A stretch of 64,000 nucleotides of DNA from Candidatus Megaera polyxenophila. Lineage in GTDB: Bacteria; Pseudomonadota; Alphaproteobacteria; Rickettsiales; Rickettsiaceae. Location: positions 186,001 through 250,000 of the forward strand of contig AP017964.1 of assembly GCA_037101405.1 (NCBI GenBank). Direction: 5' to 3'. How positions within the stretch are numbered: position 1 is the stretch's first letter; the number at the start of each line of letters is the position of its first letter. The notes under the pieces are model-generated. The model worked only from the letters and a program-made list of their open reading frames with translations, had not been told where the DNA came from and searched no databases. Shown piece by piece: positions 51,379 through 61,207 of the stretch. The position numbers and the translations under genes were made by a program.

Positions 51379-52288
51379 TGATGCCAACTAAGGCTTTAGA
51401 AAAATCTATATAGTTAAACGGTTTTAAATCTTCTACCCCTTCCCCCACTCCTATAAAATATACTGGTAAGGAATATTTTTCTGATATGCCTATAATTACA
51501 CCGGCTTTTGCCGTGCCGTCTAATTTTGTAACAACTAGACCTGAAATTGAAACAAGTCGCTTAAATTCTTCTGTCTGCACAAAAGCGTTCTGACCGGTAG
51601 TAGCATCTATAACTAATAAAATATGGTGAGGAGCTGATTGATCGACTTTTTGTATAACCCTCACTATTTTCGCTAATTCATCCATTAAGTTCTTTTGGTT
51701 ATGCAACCTACCTGCAGTATCTATAAACAGCACATCTATATTACGATCATATGACTCAGTAACAGCTTTATAAGCAACACTTGCAGGATCAGATTTTTCT
51801 TCTCCCATAAATAAAATAGCGCCAGTTTTTTCTGCCCACTTAGCTATTTGATCGGTAGCTGCTGCTCTAAAAGTATCACAAGCAGCAATCGCCACTTTCT
51901 TACCCTCCCGAGCATAAAATGATGCCAATTTACCTATAGAAGTGCTTTTACCATTACCATTGACACCGCATACTAAAATAATGTTTAGGCCACTATTTAG
52001 CTGAAATTTACGGTCATGCTTTTCCATAAGTTCAGCGATAGTCAAAGCAAGTTCAAGTTTAACTTCATCAGCTGTTACTTCTTTGTTAAATTTTTTCTTC
52101 TTTAAAAGATTAACAATCTGTTCTGCGACCTTTACACCAGTATCAGAGGATATAAGAAGCTCTTCCAACTCGTTTAAGCTGTTTAAATCAAGCTTTTTCT
52201 TATTAAAGATACTTTCTATCCCAACACTTAATTTGTTGGAAGTTTTACTAATGGCAGACTTTAACTTATTAAAAAAACCTGACATCAT
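51374..52288 (-). CDS. ftsY: Signal recognition particle receptor FtsY
   Basis: FtsY is the membrane-associated SRP receptor GTPase that delivers ribosomes to the Sec translocon. The 304-residue protein consists of the NG domain with almost no acidic A domain, as in other alphaproteobacterial endosymbionts. The G1 motif is CGVNGNGKST, DTFRAAATDQIAKWA follows, and DTAGRLHNQKNLM and TKLDGTAKAGV complete the G motifs. Two adjacent ATGs make the start uncertain by one codon. Confidence 0.97.
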   Translation of the reverse strand: MMSGFFNKLKSAISKTSNKLSVGIESIFNKKKLDLNSLNELEELLISSDTGVKVAEQIVNLLKKKKFNKEVTADEVKLELALTIAELMEKHDRKFQLNSGLNIILVCGVNGNGKSTSIGKLASFYAREGKKVAIAACDTFRAAATDQIAKWAEKTGAILFMGEEKSDPASVAYKAVTESYDRNIDVLFIDTAGRLHNQKNLMDELAKIVRVIQKVDQSAPHHILLVIDATTGQNAFVQTEEFKRLVSISGLVVTKLDGTAKAGVIIGISEKYSLPVYFIGVGEGVEDLKPFNYIDFSKALVGIK

Positions 52289-52469
52289 CTACCTAAAAAT
52301 TGCTTTTCTTAACTTCTTTTTATAACAAAACTGTTTATATAGGTAGTACGGGATTTTCATAATTATCTTTTTAGTATTTATCAGATTCAAGTTAGCACAA
52401 AAAGTACTTTATGTAAATCTAACCATTATTTTTTATTAATATTATTAATTAAATTAGCCTTATGTTTTA

Positions 52470-55400
52470 CTAATAATTAACACGCCAATTAATTCCAAAA
52501 GAGCTATTACCTTTTTCTCCTGTTATTGCCTCAAGAGATATTTTAGGCGTTAATTCTACTTCTATTTTAGTTTTTGTGCCAAAAGCCTCATTGCCCTGCT
52601 CTATTTCTAGATACACTTTATCTGTAAGATATTTACCAACTCCTACATAAGAGCTTTCCGTATTATCATCTTCCTTAATGCTAATATCATCAACTCCTAA
52701 AATTTTCCTGCCCAAACCAACAGGGTCAAATCCCCCTCCATTACCAGATAATTTTCGCATTCCGTTAGCAAGACCAATAGCTTGCCCTGGAGAAATACTA
52801 TCCGGATTCTTTCCAAATAAGAGCAGCGATAGAGCGTCTTGCTGGCTAAGCGATGGGGTAGATTCAATTCTTATATCAGGTGTAAAAATAGACCCTCCTA
52901 ATATCAACCTTATTTCTGTATCTCCTACTACTGTTGCACCCACTATATTTAAGTAAGGAGAAGGAGAAATTGGTCCATTAAAGGTTAATATACCTTCTTT
53001 AACGGTTAAAAGCTTACCAAATTCTTGATATCTACCTCTTATCGATCTAAGCTCACCAAAAATGTTTGGATTACTAACATTACCGGCAATTGTTAAATTT
53101 CCTGCAAGAAGAGTATTTACTCCTCTTCCCCTTACATAAACCTGCTGTTTTGCATTTAGACCAACATCTAGATCTAATACATAAGGTGATGGTTTATTTT
53201 CAGTTTCGTAAATAATTTTACCGCTATTAATAGTTCTAATAACATTTATAGCAGGTATATCTTCCGAAAAATGCTCTGGAACTTTAATTTCCATAGGTCC
53301 AAGGTCAAAGTTTCCTTTAACCAAGGCTTTTTTATTATTACCCAAGACTGAAAGATTTCCAGCCATTTCGCCCTGAAGATAAGGGCTATTTATCAAACTA
53401 AATTTTTTAGTATTTACTAATAATTTAAACGGCAACTCTTTGCTAAGAAATAAATCGCCTTTTGCTTCTAAAGAATTAGAGTAATTATCATAGGCAATAA
53501 AGTCTAATATTGAAATATTATTATTTTTGGCCAGTATTTTACCAGAAACATCCTTTAGTTTAACTCCGTAGTCCTGATATCTATATTCACCTTTTTCTAG
53601 GCTCATCCCACCGTTAACTATTAATGATTCAATATTACCAGACGCTGTTATTTCCCCGTCCAGATATCCTTGTAATTTATGACCTAAAGGTAAAGGTATC
53701 AAAGACAAAATGTTAATTTCTTTATTCAGAGTAAGATTTGCTTTGAGATTACCCTTTTTCAATATTGAAAATTCCAACGGAGACAAAGAAAAGTTACAAG
53801 GAACTTGGAGCTTAAAACTTGCCAACTCTCTCTTTTCCTGCTTTATATTAGCGTTAAGGAGCAGTTTATTATTTTCAACATGCGAAGATAATGCTAAAAT
53901 CGAAGGAATACTACCTTTAGCAGCAAGATTAGCATTATATATTTCTAATTTGGAATCAAGGAGTGGGGATCGAGAATTACCGCTTAAACTTACACTTCCG
54001 GAAATAAGTGACTGATCAAAAACTGCAGGTAAAAAATTGGAAGCAATAGCTAACGGAAATTTTGTAACTTTTAATGTTCCATTTATGTTAGAACCCTTAC
54101 CTTTTAAATCCAAATTTAATTTACCATCATTTGCTATAAGACTTGGAATCACAACTGAGAAATCTTCCCCTAACTTAAGTTTAATAGCTTCTGGAGTAGC
54201 AATTTTAATTTTACCGATTGTACCGCTAATATTATTGATAATTTCAAGATTCACAGCACCTGCCCCGGGTTTCTGCAAATAATTACCGGTTATCTGGCCA
54301 TTAGCCTTTAAGTTAATTAGATAAGGTTCTACCGATTCCAAATGCGTAGTAAAATCAATACCTAAGACATTTTCCTTAGCTTGGAAGATAAACGATTTAA
54401 CTGTCCCGTAATTACTGGCTAATGAACGCAGCTTTATATCGGCATGACTAATTATAAGTTTTTCGAAATCCTTTAGAGATAAGGAAAAATCGATAAAATC
54501 ACAATTAACAAGGGATGTAGAAAGGTGCTTACCCTTACCTAAAATATCTAATTGTCCTTTTCCGGCATCAGTTCTTTTATATCCTGCCTTAATATCCACC
54601 TGCCCTTTTTCTAATAAAGGAAAGAAATCTTTTAACTCATAAATATTATTACTATTTACAGTAAATTCGCCTATTGCACTTTTCCCTTTATTATCCAAAG
54701 ATAAATTTCCCTTACCACTTAAATTGCGCCCTTTAACAGTAAAGTCTTTCAAATACATTTGCGCAGCGTTTTTACCTATTTCTCCTCTAGCCTTGATAGA
54801 AGCCGTATCAAATGAAATTTGGCCATTTATACCCTCTTTATTAACTATTAAATCTGATTGCCAATTTAATTTCGGTAATCGAAAATAGTTCTGGCTTTCA
54901 TCTTCAAAAAATACTTCTCCATTGGTAATAATATGAGGGGCAGATAACAACCCGGAAAAATCTATTTTCCCTTTAAACAAACTTTTTAAAGACTTACGCT
55001 CGGAAAGCAAGTATTCTAATATAGAACTCTTATAGTTTGCACTTCCAGCTAAAGAATTCTCTAACAAATTAATATTAAAATTTCCCTCAAGATTAAAATA
55101 ATCGGAGGAAAGATTAAATTCCTCCATAATTAGAGTATTATTGGCAAAATCAAACTGGCCTTCAGTATGCAAAACAGTATCATTTATCAATGATACTTTC
55201 TTATCAGTTAATCCATTACCTCCCGTATTAGCTTTTAACTTTGTCCGAAAATGAATTGTTTGGTTTTGAGAATAAAAATTTAGATTAGCAGCAAAACTGA
55301 AACCAATATCCTCTGAAAGCTCAGTAAGTTCGGGAGATAAAATAAAATTACTAATAGTAATATTTGTAACTTTAATATTAGGTACAAACCCTAATTGCTT

Positions 55401-55790
55401 TTTATTTGTTAAATCCTGTTTTTCAGAATTTAAGTGGGAATTTGGTAACCTTGTTAAAATTAAATGCTCAGCGGTTATATCCTTTACATTAACTTCCCCG
55501 AGCAATAGTAAAGAAGGTGTTATGTTAATACCAAAATTTTCAATAATAAGAAATTCAGCTTCTTTATCACTAAAAATAATTTTCTGAGTTTTCACGCCTA
55601 AAGGCAAAGAAAACCGTAGATTTACAATTTTTACTTTATAATTATAATCTGTGGCTTCTTCTACAGATCTACTAACAAAGTTAGTGACCATCGCAATACC
55701 GCTCTCGGTCTTAAGCCATAAAAGAATCGATAATAGCGATATTGTAAATATGATGGTTAAAAATAATAAAGACCGTAATAAAAATTTCAC
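52470..55790 (-). CDS. tamB: Translocation and assembly module protein TamB
   Basis: TamB is a very long beta-rich periplasmic bridge implicated in outer-membrane protein insertion and lipid transport. The 1106-residue protein has a single N-terminal membrane anchor (LLFLTIIFTISLLSILLWL), then hundreds of residues of AsmA/Tam-like repeats. It ends in the conserved DUF490 domain (VGVGKYLTDKVYLEIEQG to NSSFGINWRVNY). Length is typical. The partner TamA is not adjacent; 181 bases separate it from the downstream ftsY. Confidence 0.92.
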   Translation of the reverse strand: MKFLLRSLLFLTIIFTISLLSILLWLKTESGIAMVTNFVSRSVEEATDYNYKVKIVNLRFSLPLGVKTQKIIFSDKEAEFLIIENFGINITPSLLLLGEVNVKDITAEHLILTRLPNSHLNSEKQDLTNKKQLGFVPNIKVTNITISNFILSPELTELSEDIGFSFAANLNFYSQNQTIHFRTKLKANTGGNGLTDKKVSLINDTVLHTEGQFDFANNTLIMEEFNLSSDYFNLEGNFNINLLENSLAGSANYKSSILEYLLSERKSLKSLFKGKIDFSGLLSAPHIITNGEVFFEDESQNYFRLPKLNWQSDLIVNKEGINGQISFDTASIKARGEIGKNAAQMYLKDFTVKGRNLSGKGNLSLDNKGKSAIGEFTVNSNNIYELKDFFPLLEKGQVDIKAGYKRTDAGKGQLDILGKGKHLSTSLVNCDFIDFSLSLKDFEKLIISHADIKLRSLASNYGTVKSFIFQAKENVLGIDFTTHLESVEPYLINLKANGQITGNYLQKPGAGAVNLEIINNISGTIGKIKIATPEAIKLKLGEDFSVVIPSLIANDGKLNLDLKGKGSNINGTLKVTKFPLAIASNFLPAVFDQSLISGSVSLSGNSRSPLLDSKLEIYNANLAAKGSIPSILALSSHVENNKLLLNANIKQEKRELASFKLQVPCNFSLSPLEFSILKKGNLKANLTLNKEINILSLIPLPLGHKLQGYLDGEITASGNIESLIVNGGMSLEKGEYRYQDYGVKLKDVSGKILAKNNNISILDFIAYDNYSNSLEAKGDLFLSKELPFKLLVNTKKFSLINSPYLQGEMAGNLSVLGNNKKALVKGNFDLGPMEIKVPEHFSEDIPAINVIRTINSGKIIYETENKPSPYVLDLDVGLNAKQQVYVRGRGVNTLLAGNLTIAGNVSNPNIFGELRSIRGRYQEFGKLLTVKEGILTFNGPISPSPYLNIVGATVVGDTEIRLILGGSIFTPDIRIESTPSLSQQDALSLLLFGKNPDSISPGQAIGLANGMRKLSGNGGGFDPVGLGRKILGVDDISIKEDDNTESSYVGVGKYLTDKVYLEIEQGNEAFGTKTKIEVELTPKISLEAITGEKGNSSFGINWRVNY

Positions 55791-55955
55791 TTTATTTAAC
55801 TATTTGTCTAACAGACCATATTTTAGAACTCTATCTAAAAAACACAATGCTTTTTCGTTGCTCCCAATAGCAGATAATATGATAATTATTGACACTTAAG
55901 GTTGTGTATTTTACAATACTGCAATTTTAAGTTAAAAAAACATTTTCAAATAACT

Positions 55956-56537
55956 ATGAAAAAACATTACATTGACAAGGGGAAGTCTGCATCCAGAATT
56001 CCACAAGAACTAATTAGTGCATTTGATGAAATGGTTTTTGAATATTCCAAAAAAATCTATAACTTTCTAATATATAAATTTGAAACAGAAGATATTCCAT
56101 TAACAGATAAAAGCTTGATAGATATTGAAAAAATATACGAAATTATTGCCAAAGCTGTTAAAGACGAATATGCTCAACAAATTCCCGAAACAGGACTTGC
56201 TTTTATAGAAAGAGCTTTATGGAAGCCGCATTACGATCCAGAACTTACTCTTACAAATACATTACCTAGGATTCTTCTATCTCCTAAAATCCAGGCTGAG
56301 CTTGATGAAATAGTATTTGCATATTCCCAAGGAATATATCGCACCTTAGTTGCTAGTTATAAATATAGGAGATCACAAGAGGATAGTTCATATAATAAAG
56401 AACTGTTACCTCAAAAAATACAAGAAATTATTGTATCCAAGTCCACGATGCCCCCTATTAGTTATTATACAGATATTGATACTGATACAGGTTATTATAC
56501 GAGTGATGTTGAGGATGATGAAGGGGATGAAGTATAG
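55956..56537 (+). CDS. 5' part of a gene split by IS-A; unknown protein
   Basis: The 193-residue product is mostly helical, without signal peptide or known domain. Two segments look like internal repeats (ISAFDEMVFEYSKKIYNFLI and QAELDEIVFAYSQGIYRTLV). Its C-terminus is tyrosine/aspartate-rich (YYTDIDTDTGYYTSDVEDDE). The stop at 56537 is formed by the IS-A end. Removing IS-A with one TA duplication continues the frame as GDEVLLKKLYEF into 59125-59718, giving about 391 residues. The ATG at 55956 has no clear ribosome-binding site. Confidence 0.65.
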   Translation: MKKHYIDKGKSASRIPQELISAFDEMVFEYSKKIYNFLIYKFETEDIPLTDKSLIDIEKIYEIIAKAVKDEYAQQIPETGLAFIERALWKPHYDPELTLTNTLPRILLSPKIQAELDEIVFAYSQGIYRTLVASYKYRRSQEDSSYNKELLPQKIQEIIVSKSTMPPISYYTDIDTDTGYYTSDVEDDEGDEV

Positions 56538-56584
56538 TGGACTGAAAAATCAAGACAAATTTTTGTAGATTTTGTTTCCTATTA

Positions 56585-57469
56585 TCATGCTGCATTTTGT
56601 AATGCATTGAGATAAACATCCATAGGTTTTTTATAACCAATACTAGAATGAAATCTTCTATTATTATATTTATCTACATATATGTTAATCCCCTCCCTAA
56701 GTTCTGAGATATTGTTAAATTCATTTATAAATATACAATTATATTTTAGAGTCTTAAAAAATCTCTCCATAACAATGTTATCGATGCTTCTGCCTTTACC
56801 GTTCATAGAGATTTGTATACCGTATTTCTCGAGTATTTTTATATGTTCTGAGCCGGTATACTGACTACCTTGATCACTATTGAATATCAGCGGAGGTGGG
56901 TACTTACTAAGAGCGTCTTCTAAAATACTCGTTACAAGGCTTGCATCCATTGAATTTGACAGTTTATAACTCAATATAGCTTTACTGTGCCAATCTATAA
57001 TTGCTGCCATATACATAAAGCCTATCGGGGTTCTAATGTATGTTATATCCCCGCTCCATACTTCATTTGATCTTGGTACGTATACAGACCGACTACCGTT
57101 ATATATTTGCCAATAAGGCTCAAGGAGATATGGATATATCTTATGATCTTTATTCTGCATAGAGATAGATTTCTTTTTCTTTGGATAAATAGCCTCTATA
57201 CCCATAATACCCATGTATTTGAGAGTACGATCTCTACCAATATTTAATCCTTCCTCTAATAAAGATTTATAAATAAAACGATAACCATACTCTGGATTAT
57301 CTGTATATATTTCATCTATTCTATCCATAATCTTTTTGTTGTATAAGCTCATTATTTGGGGCTGATAATAAAGCATAGATCTATTTATCTTCAATAATTC
57401 GCATTGTCTTGCCATTGATAATTCTTTCAGCTTGGAATCGACAAGATCTCGTTTATTTGCTATATCCAA
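56585..57469 (-). pseudogene. C-terminal three quarters of the IS-A transposase, cut by IS-B
   Basis: The 294-residue frame is identical to residues 101-394 of the intact IS-A transposase and contains the full DDE integrase core (VWSGDITYI, FNSDQGSQYTG, VMERFFKTLKYN). The DNA-binding half is separated by IS-B. It cannot make a normal transposase, although the core might be translated from the TTG at 57469. Confidence 0.9.
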
Positions 57470-57537
57470 GCCGTAAGGTGGCCCAATTTGTCTAGACTAA
57501 AAATCAGAAATTATGAGATATAATTTGCGTTATAATT

Positions 57538-58380
57538 TTAGCCAATAATTTTTGTTAAATACACCTGTTCTGGAGTTAAATATTCCAAGGATTGGTGCAT
57601 CCTTTTACTATTATAAAAAGTTATGTAATCTGTTATAGCATTTTTTACCTCCTTGACAGTATTTAAAATTATCAAATATATTTTTTCTTGTTTTAATGAA
57701 CGCCAAAATCTTTCAATAAATACATTATCTAAAGCCCTACCTTTACCGTCCATGCTAATCTTGATTTCACGTTTAACAAGTTCGTGGATGAAATTTTTTG
57801 ACGTAAATTGAGAACCTTGATCGGTATTAAAAACCTCAGGTTGACCGTGCTTTTCTAGGGCTTCTTCTAGTGCGTCGATGCAAAAATCACTTTCTAAGCT
57901 AATTGAAACCTTCCAGCTCAGAATATAACGGCTAAACCAATCAATAATGGCTACTAGATATACAAATCCTTGTGCCATTCTAATATAAGTTATATCGGTG
58001 CTCCATACCTGATTTGTCTTAGTAATTTCAACGCCTTTTAAAAGATAAGGATATACCTTATGAGCTTGGTTGCGCTTGCTTAAATTCATTTTAGGATAAA
58101 TGGCTTCTATTGCCATTATTCCGTAATAACGACTTACCGCTTTGCGACCGATAACAATTCCAAACGGTACAAGATGCCTGGACATTCTTCTGGCCCCGAA
58201 ATACGGATGCTCTGTGTAGATTTCATCAATTACTTTCATTATTTCTAAGTCTCTTGTAGTTATTCCTTTTGCCTTGTAATAATAAGTAGATTTATTAATT
58301 AAAAGTAGATCGCATTGCCTAGCAATGCTTAGATTTCTACAATTATTATCAATCATACTTTTCCTAGTTTCCAAGTCCAA
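57538..58380 (-). CDS. IS-B OrfB, integrase-core transposase (copy 2)
   Basis: The 280-residue protein is identical to the OrfB of the first IS-B copy, with all three catalytic acids (VWSTDITYI, FNTDQGSQFTS, VFIERFWRSLKQEK). It lies in the +1 frame relative to orfA and overlaps it by 17 bases at the A9 run. The identity indicates very recent duplication of the element. Confidence 0.93.
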   Translation of the reverse strand: MDLETRKSMIDNNCRNLSIARQCDLLLINKSTYYYKAKGITTRDLEIMKVIDEIYTEHPYFGARRMSRHLVPFGIVIGRKAVSRYYGIMAIEAIYPKMNLSKRNQAHKVYPYLLKGVEITKTNQVWSTDITYIRMAQGFVYLVAIIDWFSRYILSWKVSISLESDFCIDALEEALEKHGQPEVFNTDQGSQFTSKNFIHELVKREIKISMDGKGRALDNVFIERFWRSLKQEKIYLIILNTVKEVKNAITDYITFYNSKRMHQSLEYLTPEQVYLTKIIG

Positions 58381-58663
58381 ACAATGTAGATTTTTTTTTC
58401 AGCCAGTCACGCTCAACGCTTAACTGTCCTATTTGTTCATATAATTGTTTTATCAAATCTTGATTGTCTGGATCTTTTGTTGCCGGCTTAACTTGAAAAC
58501 CACTAACTAAATTTTCTATACCTCTTTTTTTCCATGCTTGTATTTGAGTTGCATGAACCCCGTACTTACTGCTTATTTGTGCTATTGTCATTTCAGCTTT
58601 TATTGCTTCTATAACAATTTTTGTTTTTTCCGTCGCACTATATTGCTTCGCTTTTTTAGACAT
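58364..58663 (-). CDS. IS-B OrfA, DNA-binding subunit (copy 2)
   Basis: The 99-residue helix-turn-helix protein is identical to OrfA of the first IS-B copy, including the AQISSKYGVHATQIQAWKK recognition region and the slippery AAAAAAAAA run near its end. Confidence 0.92.
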   Translation of the reverse strand: MSKKAKQYSATEKTKIVIEAIKAEMTIAQISSKYGVHATQIQAWKKRGIENLVSGFQVKPATKDPDNQDLIKQLYEQIGQLSVERDWLKKKSTLFGLGN

Positions 58664-58696
58664 ATAATTTCCATTCCCTTGTTGTGAAATTATATC

Positions 58697-59038
58697 TCAT
58701 TTTGCATTTTTAGCAGTCCAGTTTTTGGGTACCATTATACCGTTTAGCTTTCCCAACGCCCAGTCCCTCTCTATTGTAGCCTTCCCCAGAGCTTTTGCTA
58801 ATTCATCATTTTGAGATTTTAACTCCTCAATTTCTGTTTTGTACTCACTGACTACTTTTGCCGGCTCAAAAGCCATTGATGCATTACTTAAAAAATGCTT
58901 CTTCCAATTTTGAATAGTCTTTGGAGTAATTTCATATTTCTTTGATAATTGAGATATAGTTACCTCCGATTCTAGTAATTCCAACACTACTTTAGTTTTA
59001 TATTCTGCACTGAAATTTTTAATATGCTTTTTTGTCAT
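58697..59038 (-). pseudogene. N-terminal quarter of the IS-A transposase, fused into IS-B end
   Basis: Residues 1-100 equal the helix-turn-helix and zipper part of the IS-A transposase (SQLSKKYEITPKTIQNWKKH). After ERDWALGKLNG the frame runs into the IS-B end and adds 13 unrelated residues before a stop. Such truncated DNA-binding fragments sometimes act as transposition inhibitors; that is speculation here. Confidence 0.88.
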
Positions 59039-59124
59039 ATATTTAAATTATGTTTCTTTTAATTTTATATCTTTTGCGAAACAAAACTATTGATTTTACT
59101 GTCTGACTTCTTCAGTCCACTATA

Positions 59125-59718
59125 TTGTTGAAAAAGCTATATGAATTTGTTCCTCAGCAATTAGAGCATGCTTCTAAAATAGGCAATCCATTAGATATTG
59201 TTTTAAACAGATCAGAAACAATAGAAGCTCCGAAGCTGCAAGAAAAAATTATAAGTTTCTTTTTAGAAAAAGGAGGAAAGATATCTAAAAAAACTGAAAT
59301 TGGAAAACTAACTAGCCATTTAGGTATTTTCCAAGAGCATCTAAACAAAATCGCCAAAACTGTTTACAGTTCCACGGGCTTTCCTGAAGATGTTTATAAA
59401 ATAATAATAGATTATTTGCCGCTTTTTGAAGTTAGGGAGGAAAATAATTCTTCTACTTCTTCATCCTCTTCTTGTTCTTCGGAAAGCTCTTATTCTTTCT
59501 CTTCTTCATTATCTTCATCCTCTTCTTGTTCTTCGGAAAGCTCTTATTCTTTCTCTTCTTCATTATCTTCATCCTCTTCTTGTTCTTCGGAAAGCTCTTA
59601 TTCTTTCTCTTCTTCATTATCTTCATCTTCGTCTAGCAGTTCCTCTTCAGAAAGCTACAGTACCAGTAGCTCATTATCAGGAGAAGAAAGTTCTATAGAG
59701 CTTTATCATCCGGATTAA
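59125..59718 (+). CDS. 3' part of the IS-A-split gene: ankyrin-like unit and poly-serine tail
   Basis: The 197-residue frame begins directly at the IS-A end (TTG TTG). It has a segment resembling an ankyrin unit (GNPLDIVLNRSETIEAPKLQ with FFLEKGG), then a helical region. From residue 108 it carries an almost pure serine tail with scattered Cys, Tyr, Phe and Glu, coded by 54-bp repeats. It has no start signal of its own and joins in frame to 55956-56537 when IS-A is removed. A similar serine run ends the ankyrin-like protein at 8642-10573. Confidence 0.6.
   Translation: MLKKLYEFVPQQLEHASKIGNPLDIVLNRSETIEAPKLQEKIISFFLEKGGKISKKTEIGKLTSHLGIFQEHLNKIAKTVYSSTGFPEDVYKIIIDYLPLFEVREENNSSTSSSSSCSSESSYSFSSSLSSSSSCSSESSYSFSSSLSSSSSCSSESSYSFSSSLSSSSSSSSSSESYSTSSSLSGEESSIELYHPD
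59461..59622 (+). repeat. Three tandem 54-bp serine-coding repeats
   Basis: TCATCCTCTTCTTGTTCTTC begins at 59461, 59515 and 59569, so the period is 54 bases (18 codons, SSSSSCSSESSYSFSSSL). The copies are identical, and a fourth, diverged partial copy follows with TCATCTTCG. The period keeps the frame. Confidence 0.95.
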
Positions 59719-59735
59719 TAACCTATTCTCCCCTT

Positions 59736-59779
59736 AATTATCATAAGTATTTTTTAAAACTAAACTACTTATGATAATT
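59736..59779. terminator. Bidirectional terminator between convergent genes
   Basis: AATTATCATAAGTA (59736-59749) and TACTTATGATAATT (59766-59779) form a perfect 14-bp inverted repeat around a 16-base loop. It lies between the stop of the serine-tail gene and the stop of pgsA and overlaps the pgsA stop codon. Confidence 0.65.
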
Positions 59780-60326
59780 AGAAATACTTGCTACAGGCGT
59801 GCAGATAAGAATAACCTGTTACGAGCGTCAGAAAAGCTGAAATCCATAGAAAAACGTGACCTACCAGGTCCAGCCACTTAATACCTGAACCGACCGAGCC
59901 GATGATAAGCATCGTCATGGAAATCATTTGTATAGCCGTTTTAACCTTGGCCAACCTTGTTACCGGTACGCTAACACTTACCTGGGTTAGAAACTCTCGT
60001 AGACCAGCTACAACGAATTCCCTGGCTAGAATTAGAAGACAAGGAATCTCATCAGCTCTTCCTGCTTTAACAAGCAATACCAGAACACATCCTACCAGTA
60101 CTTTATCTGCTATGGGATCAAGCATCTTACCAAGATTCGAAACTATATCGTATCTCCTCGCTAAGTAGCCGTCAAAGAAATCAGTTAGGCTGGCTGCAGC
60201 AAAAATTATTCCTCCAAATCTATGAGCAAATTTTGAATCCTCAAAATAAAACGACATTACAATAAGCGGAATTGCAATTATTCTAAGAATTGTTAAATAA
60301 TTCGGTATGTTTTTATCAATTCGCAT
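59778..60326 (-). CDS. pgsA: CDP-diacylglycerol-glycerol-3-phosphate phosphatidyltransferase
   Basis: PgsA makes phosphatidylglycerophosphate, the first committed step to phosphatidylglycerol. The 182-residue membrane protein has the complete CDP-alcohol transferase signature D-G-x2-A-R-x8-G-x3-D-x3-D in [20 protein letters not shown] followed by DPIADK, and about four membrane helices. The N-terminal [18 protein letters not shown] is typical. It is convergent with the serine-tail gene. Confidence 0.93.
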   Translation of the reverse strand: MRIDKNIPNYLTILRIIAIPLIVMSFYFEDSKFAHRFGGIIFAAASLTDFFDGYLARRYDIVSNLGKMLDPIADKVLVGCVLVLLVKAGRADEIPCLLILAREFVVAGLREFLTQVSVSVPVTRLAKVKTAIQMISMTMLIIGSVGSGIKWLDLVGHVFLWISAFLTLVTGYSYLHACSKYF

Positions 60327-60499
60327 CTGGCTTTTATCAATACTTCATATTTGAGGGCAAAATTATTCTATTATAGTATAATTTTAGCTACTCCTTAGAA
60401 TTCTTAATATAATTTTTGTTAAAAACCAACTAATAACTTGCAAGAAGCAAGGATTTAGTAATAGATTAATGGTTTATAAACTATATAATACAACTAGCA

Positions 60500-61207
60500 A
60501 TGGTAAAAATATATAATACAGCAAGTCAAGCAATAAAAGATGTAATTAAAAGTGGGATGACAATTCTGGCCGGTGGTTTTGGCCTCTGCGGAATTCCGGA
60601 AAATATCATTGCAGCCATTGCCGAATCCGGTGTAAAAAACTTAACAATTGTCAGTAATAATTGCGGTGTAGATGATTTCGGTCTTGGATTATTATTAAAA
60701 AATGGCCAAATCAGAAAAATGATTTCATCTTATGTTGGGGAAAATAAGTTATTTGAGCAAAAATATCTAGATGGGTCGCTTGAACTCGAACTTAATCCCC
60801 AAGGCACTCTAGCTGAGAGAATAAGAGCAGGCGGCGCAGGCATTCCGGCATTCTATACTAAAACCGGCGTTGGAACAATTGTTGCCGAAGGAAAAGAAGT
60901 ACGTGAATTCAATGGAAAAAAATACCTAATGGAACGGGCAATATTTGCCGACGTTGCAATAATTAAAGGATATAAAGCTGATAAATTTGGCAATGTTATT
61001 TACCATAAAACTGCCAGAAATTTCAATCCTATAATGGCAACAGCAGCAAAAACAACTATTTGCGAAGTTGAAGAAATCGTTGAAATAGGGGAGCTTAACA
61101 GCGACAACATTCATACACCTGGTATTTTTGTTGATAGGTTAATACAAGGGGATAAATATGAAAAAAGGATAGAAAAAGTAACTACTAGAAACAGAGAGGC
61201 TACCTGA
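60500..61207 (+). CDS. scoA: 3-oxoacid CoA-transferase subunit A
   Basis: With ScoB this enzyme transfers CoA between succinyl-CoA and acetoacetate (or similar acids). The 235-residue protein has the subunit A motifs [51 protein letters not shown] and a long C-terminal fold typical of CoA transferase family I. Its stop overlaps the scoB start by one base (TGATG), so translation is coupled. The acid substrate is inferred from the family. Confidence 0.92.
   Translation: MVKIYNTASQAIKDVIKSGMTILAGGFGLCGIPENIIAAIAESGVKNLTIVSNNCGVDDFGLGLLLKNGQIRKMISSYVGENKLFEQKYLDGSLELELNPQGTLAERIRAGGAGIPAFYTKTGVGTIVAEGKEVREFNGKKYLMERAIFADVAIIKGYKADKFGNVIYHKTARNFNPIMATAAKTTICEVEEIVEIGELNSDNIHTPGIFVDRLIQGDKYEKRIEKVTTRNREAT

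Larger units (their letters stand above)
57474..58739 (-). mobile_element. IS-B copy 2, inserted inside IS-A
   Basis: The 1266-bp element has the same ends as the copy at 27091-28356. The 3-base target duplication CCG (57471-57473 and 58740-58742) is proven directly: the intact IS-A copy has a single CCG at this point (AAGCCGTTTAGC). IS-B therefore arrived after IS-A. Confidence 0.97.
56535..59122 (-). mobile_element. IS-A copy 2, carrying a nested IS-B
   Basis: The ends TAGTGGACTGAA at 56535 and its complement ending at 59122 match copy 1. A complete IS-B plus its 3-base duplication (1269 bp) lies inside; without it the element has the same 1319 bp as copy 1. TA flanks both sides (56533-56534, 59123-59124) and behaves like a 2-base target duplication, because deleting one TA restores a frame across the site. 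Confidence 0.94.

Noticed and set aside
59461..59622. Possible CRISPR-like array of short repeats
   Set aside because: The repeats are directly adjacent without spacers, keep a reading frame and encode serine, so they are a coding tandem repeat.
59426..59698. 90-codon + frame of Leu/His repeats overlapping the serine tail
   Set aside because: It is a shifted reading of the same 54-bp repeats and has no independent support.
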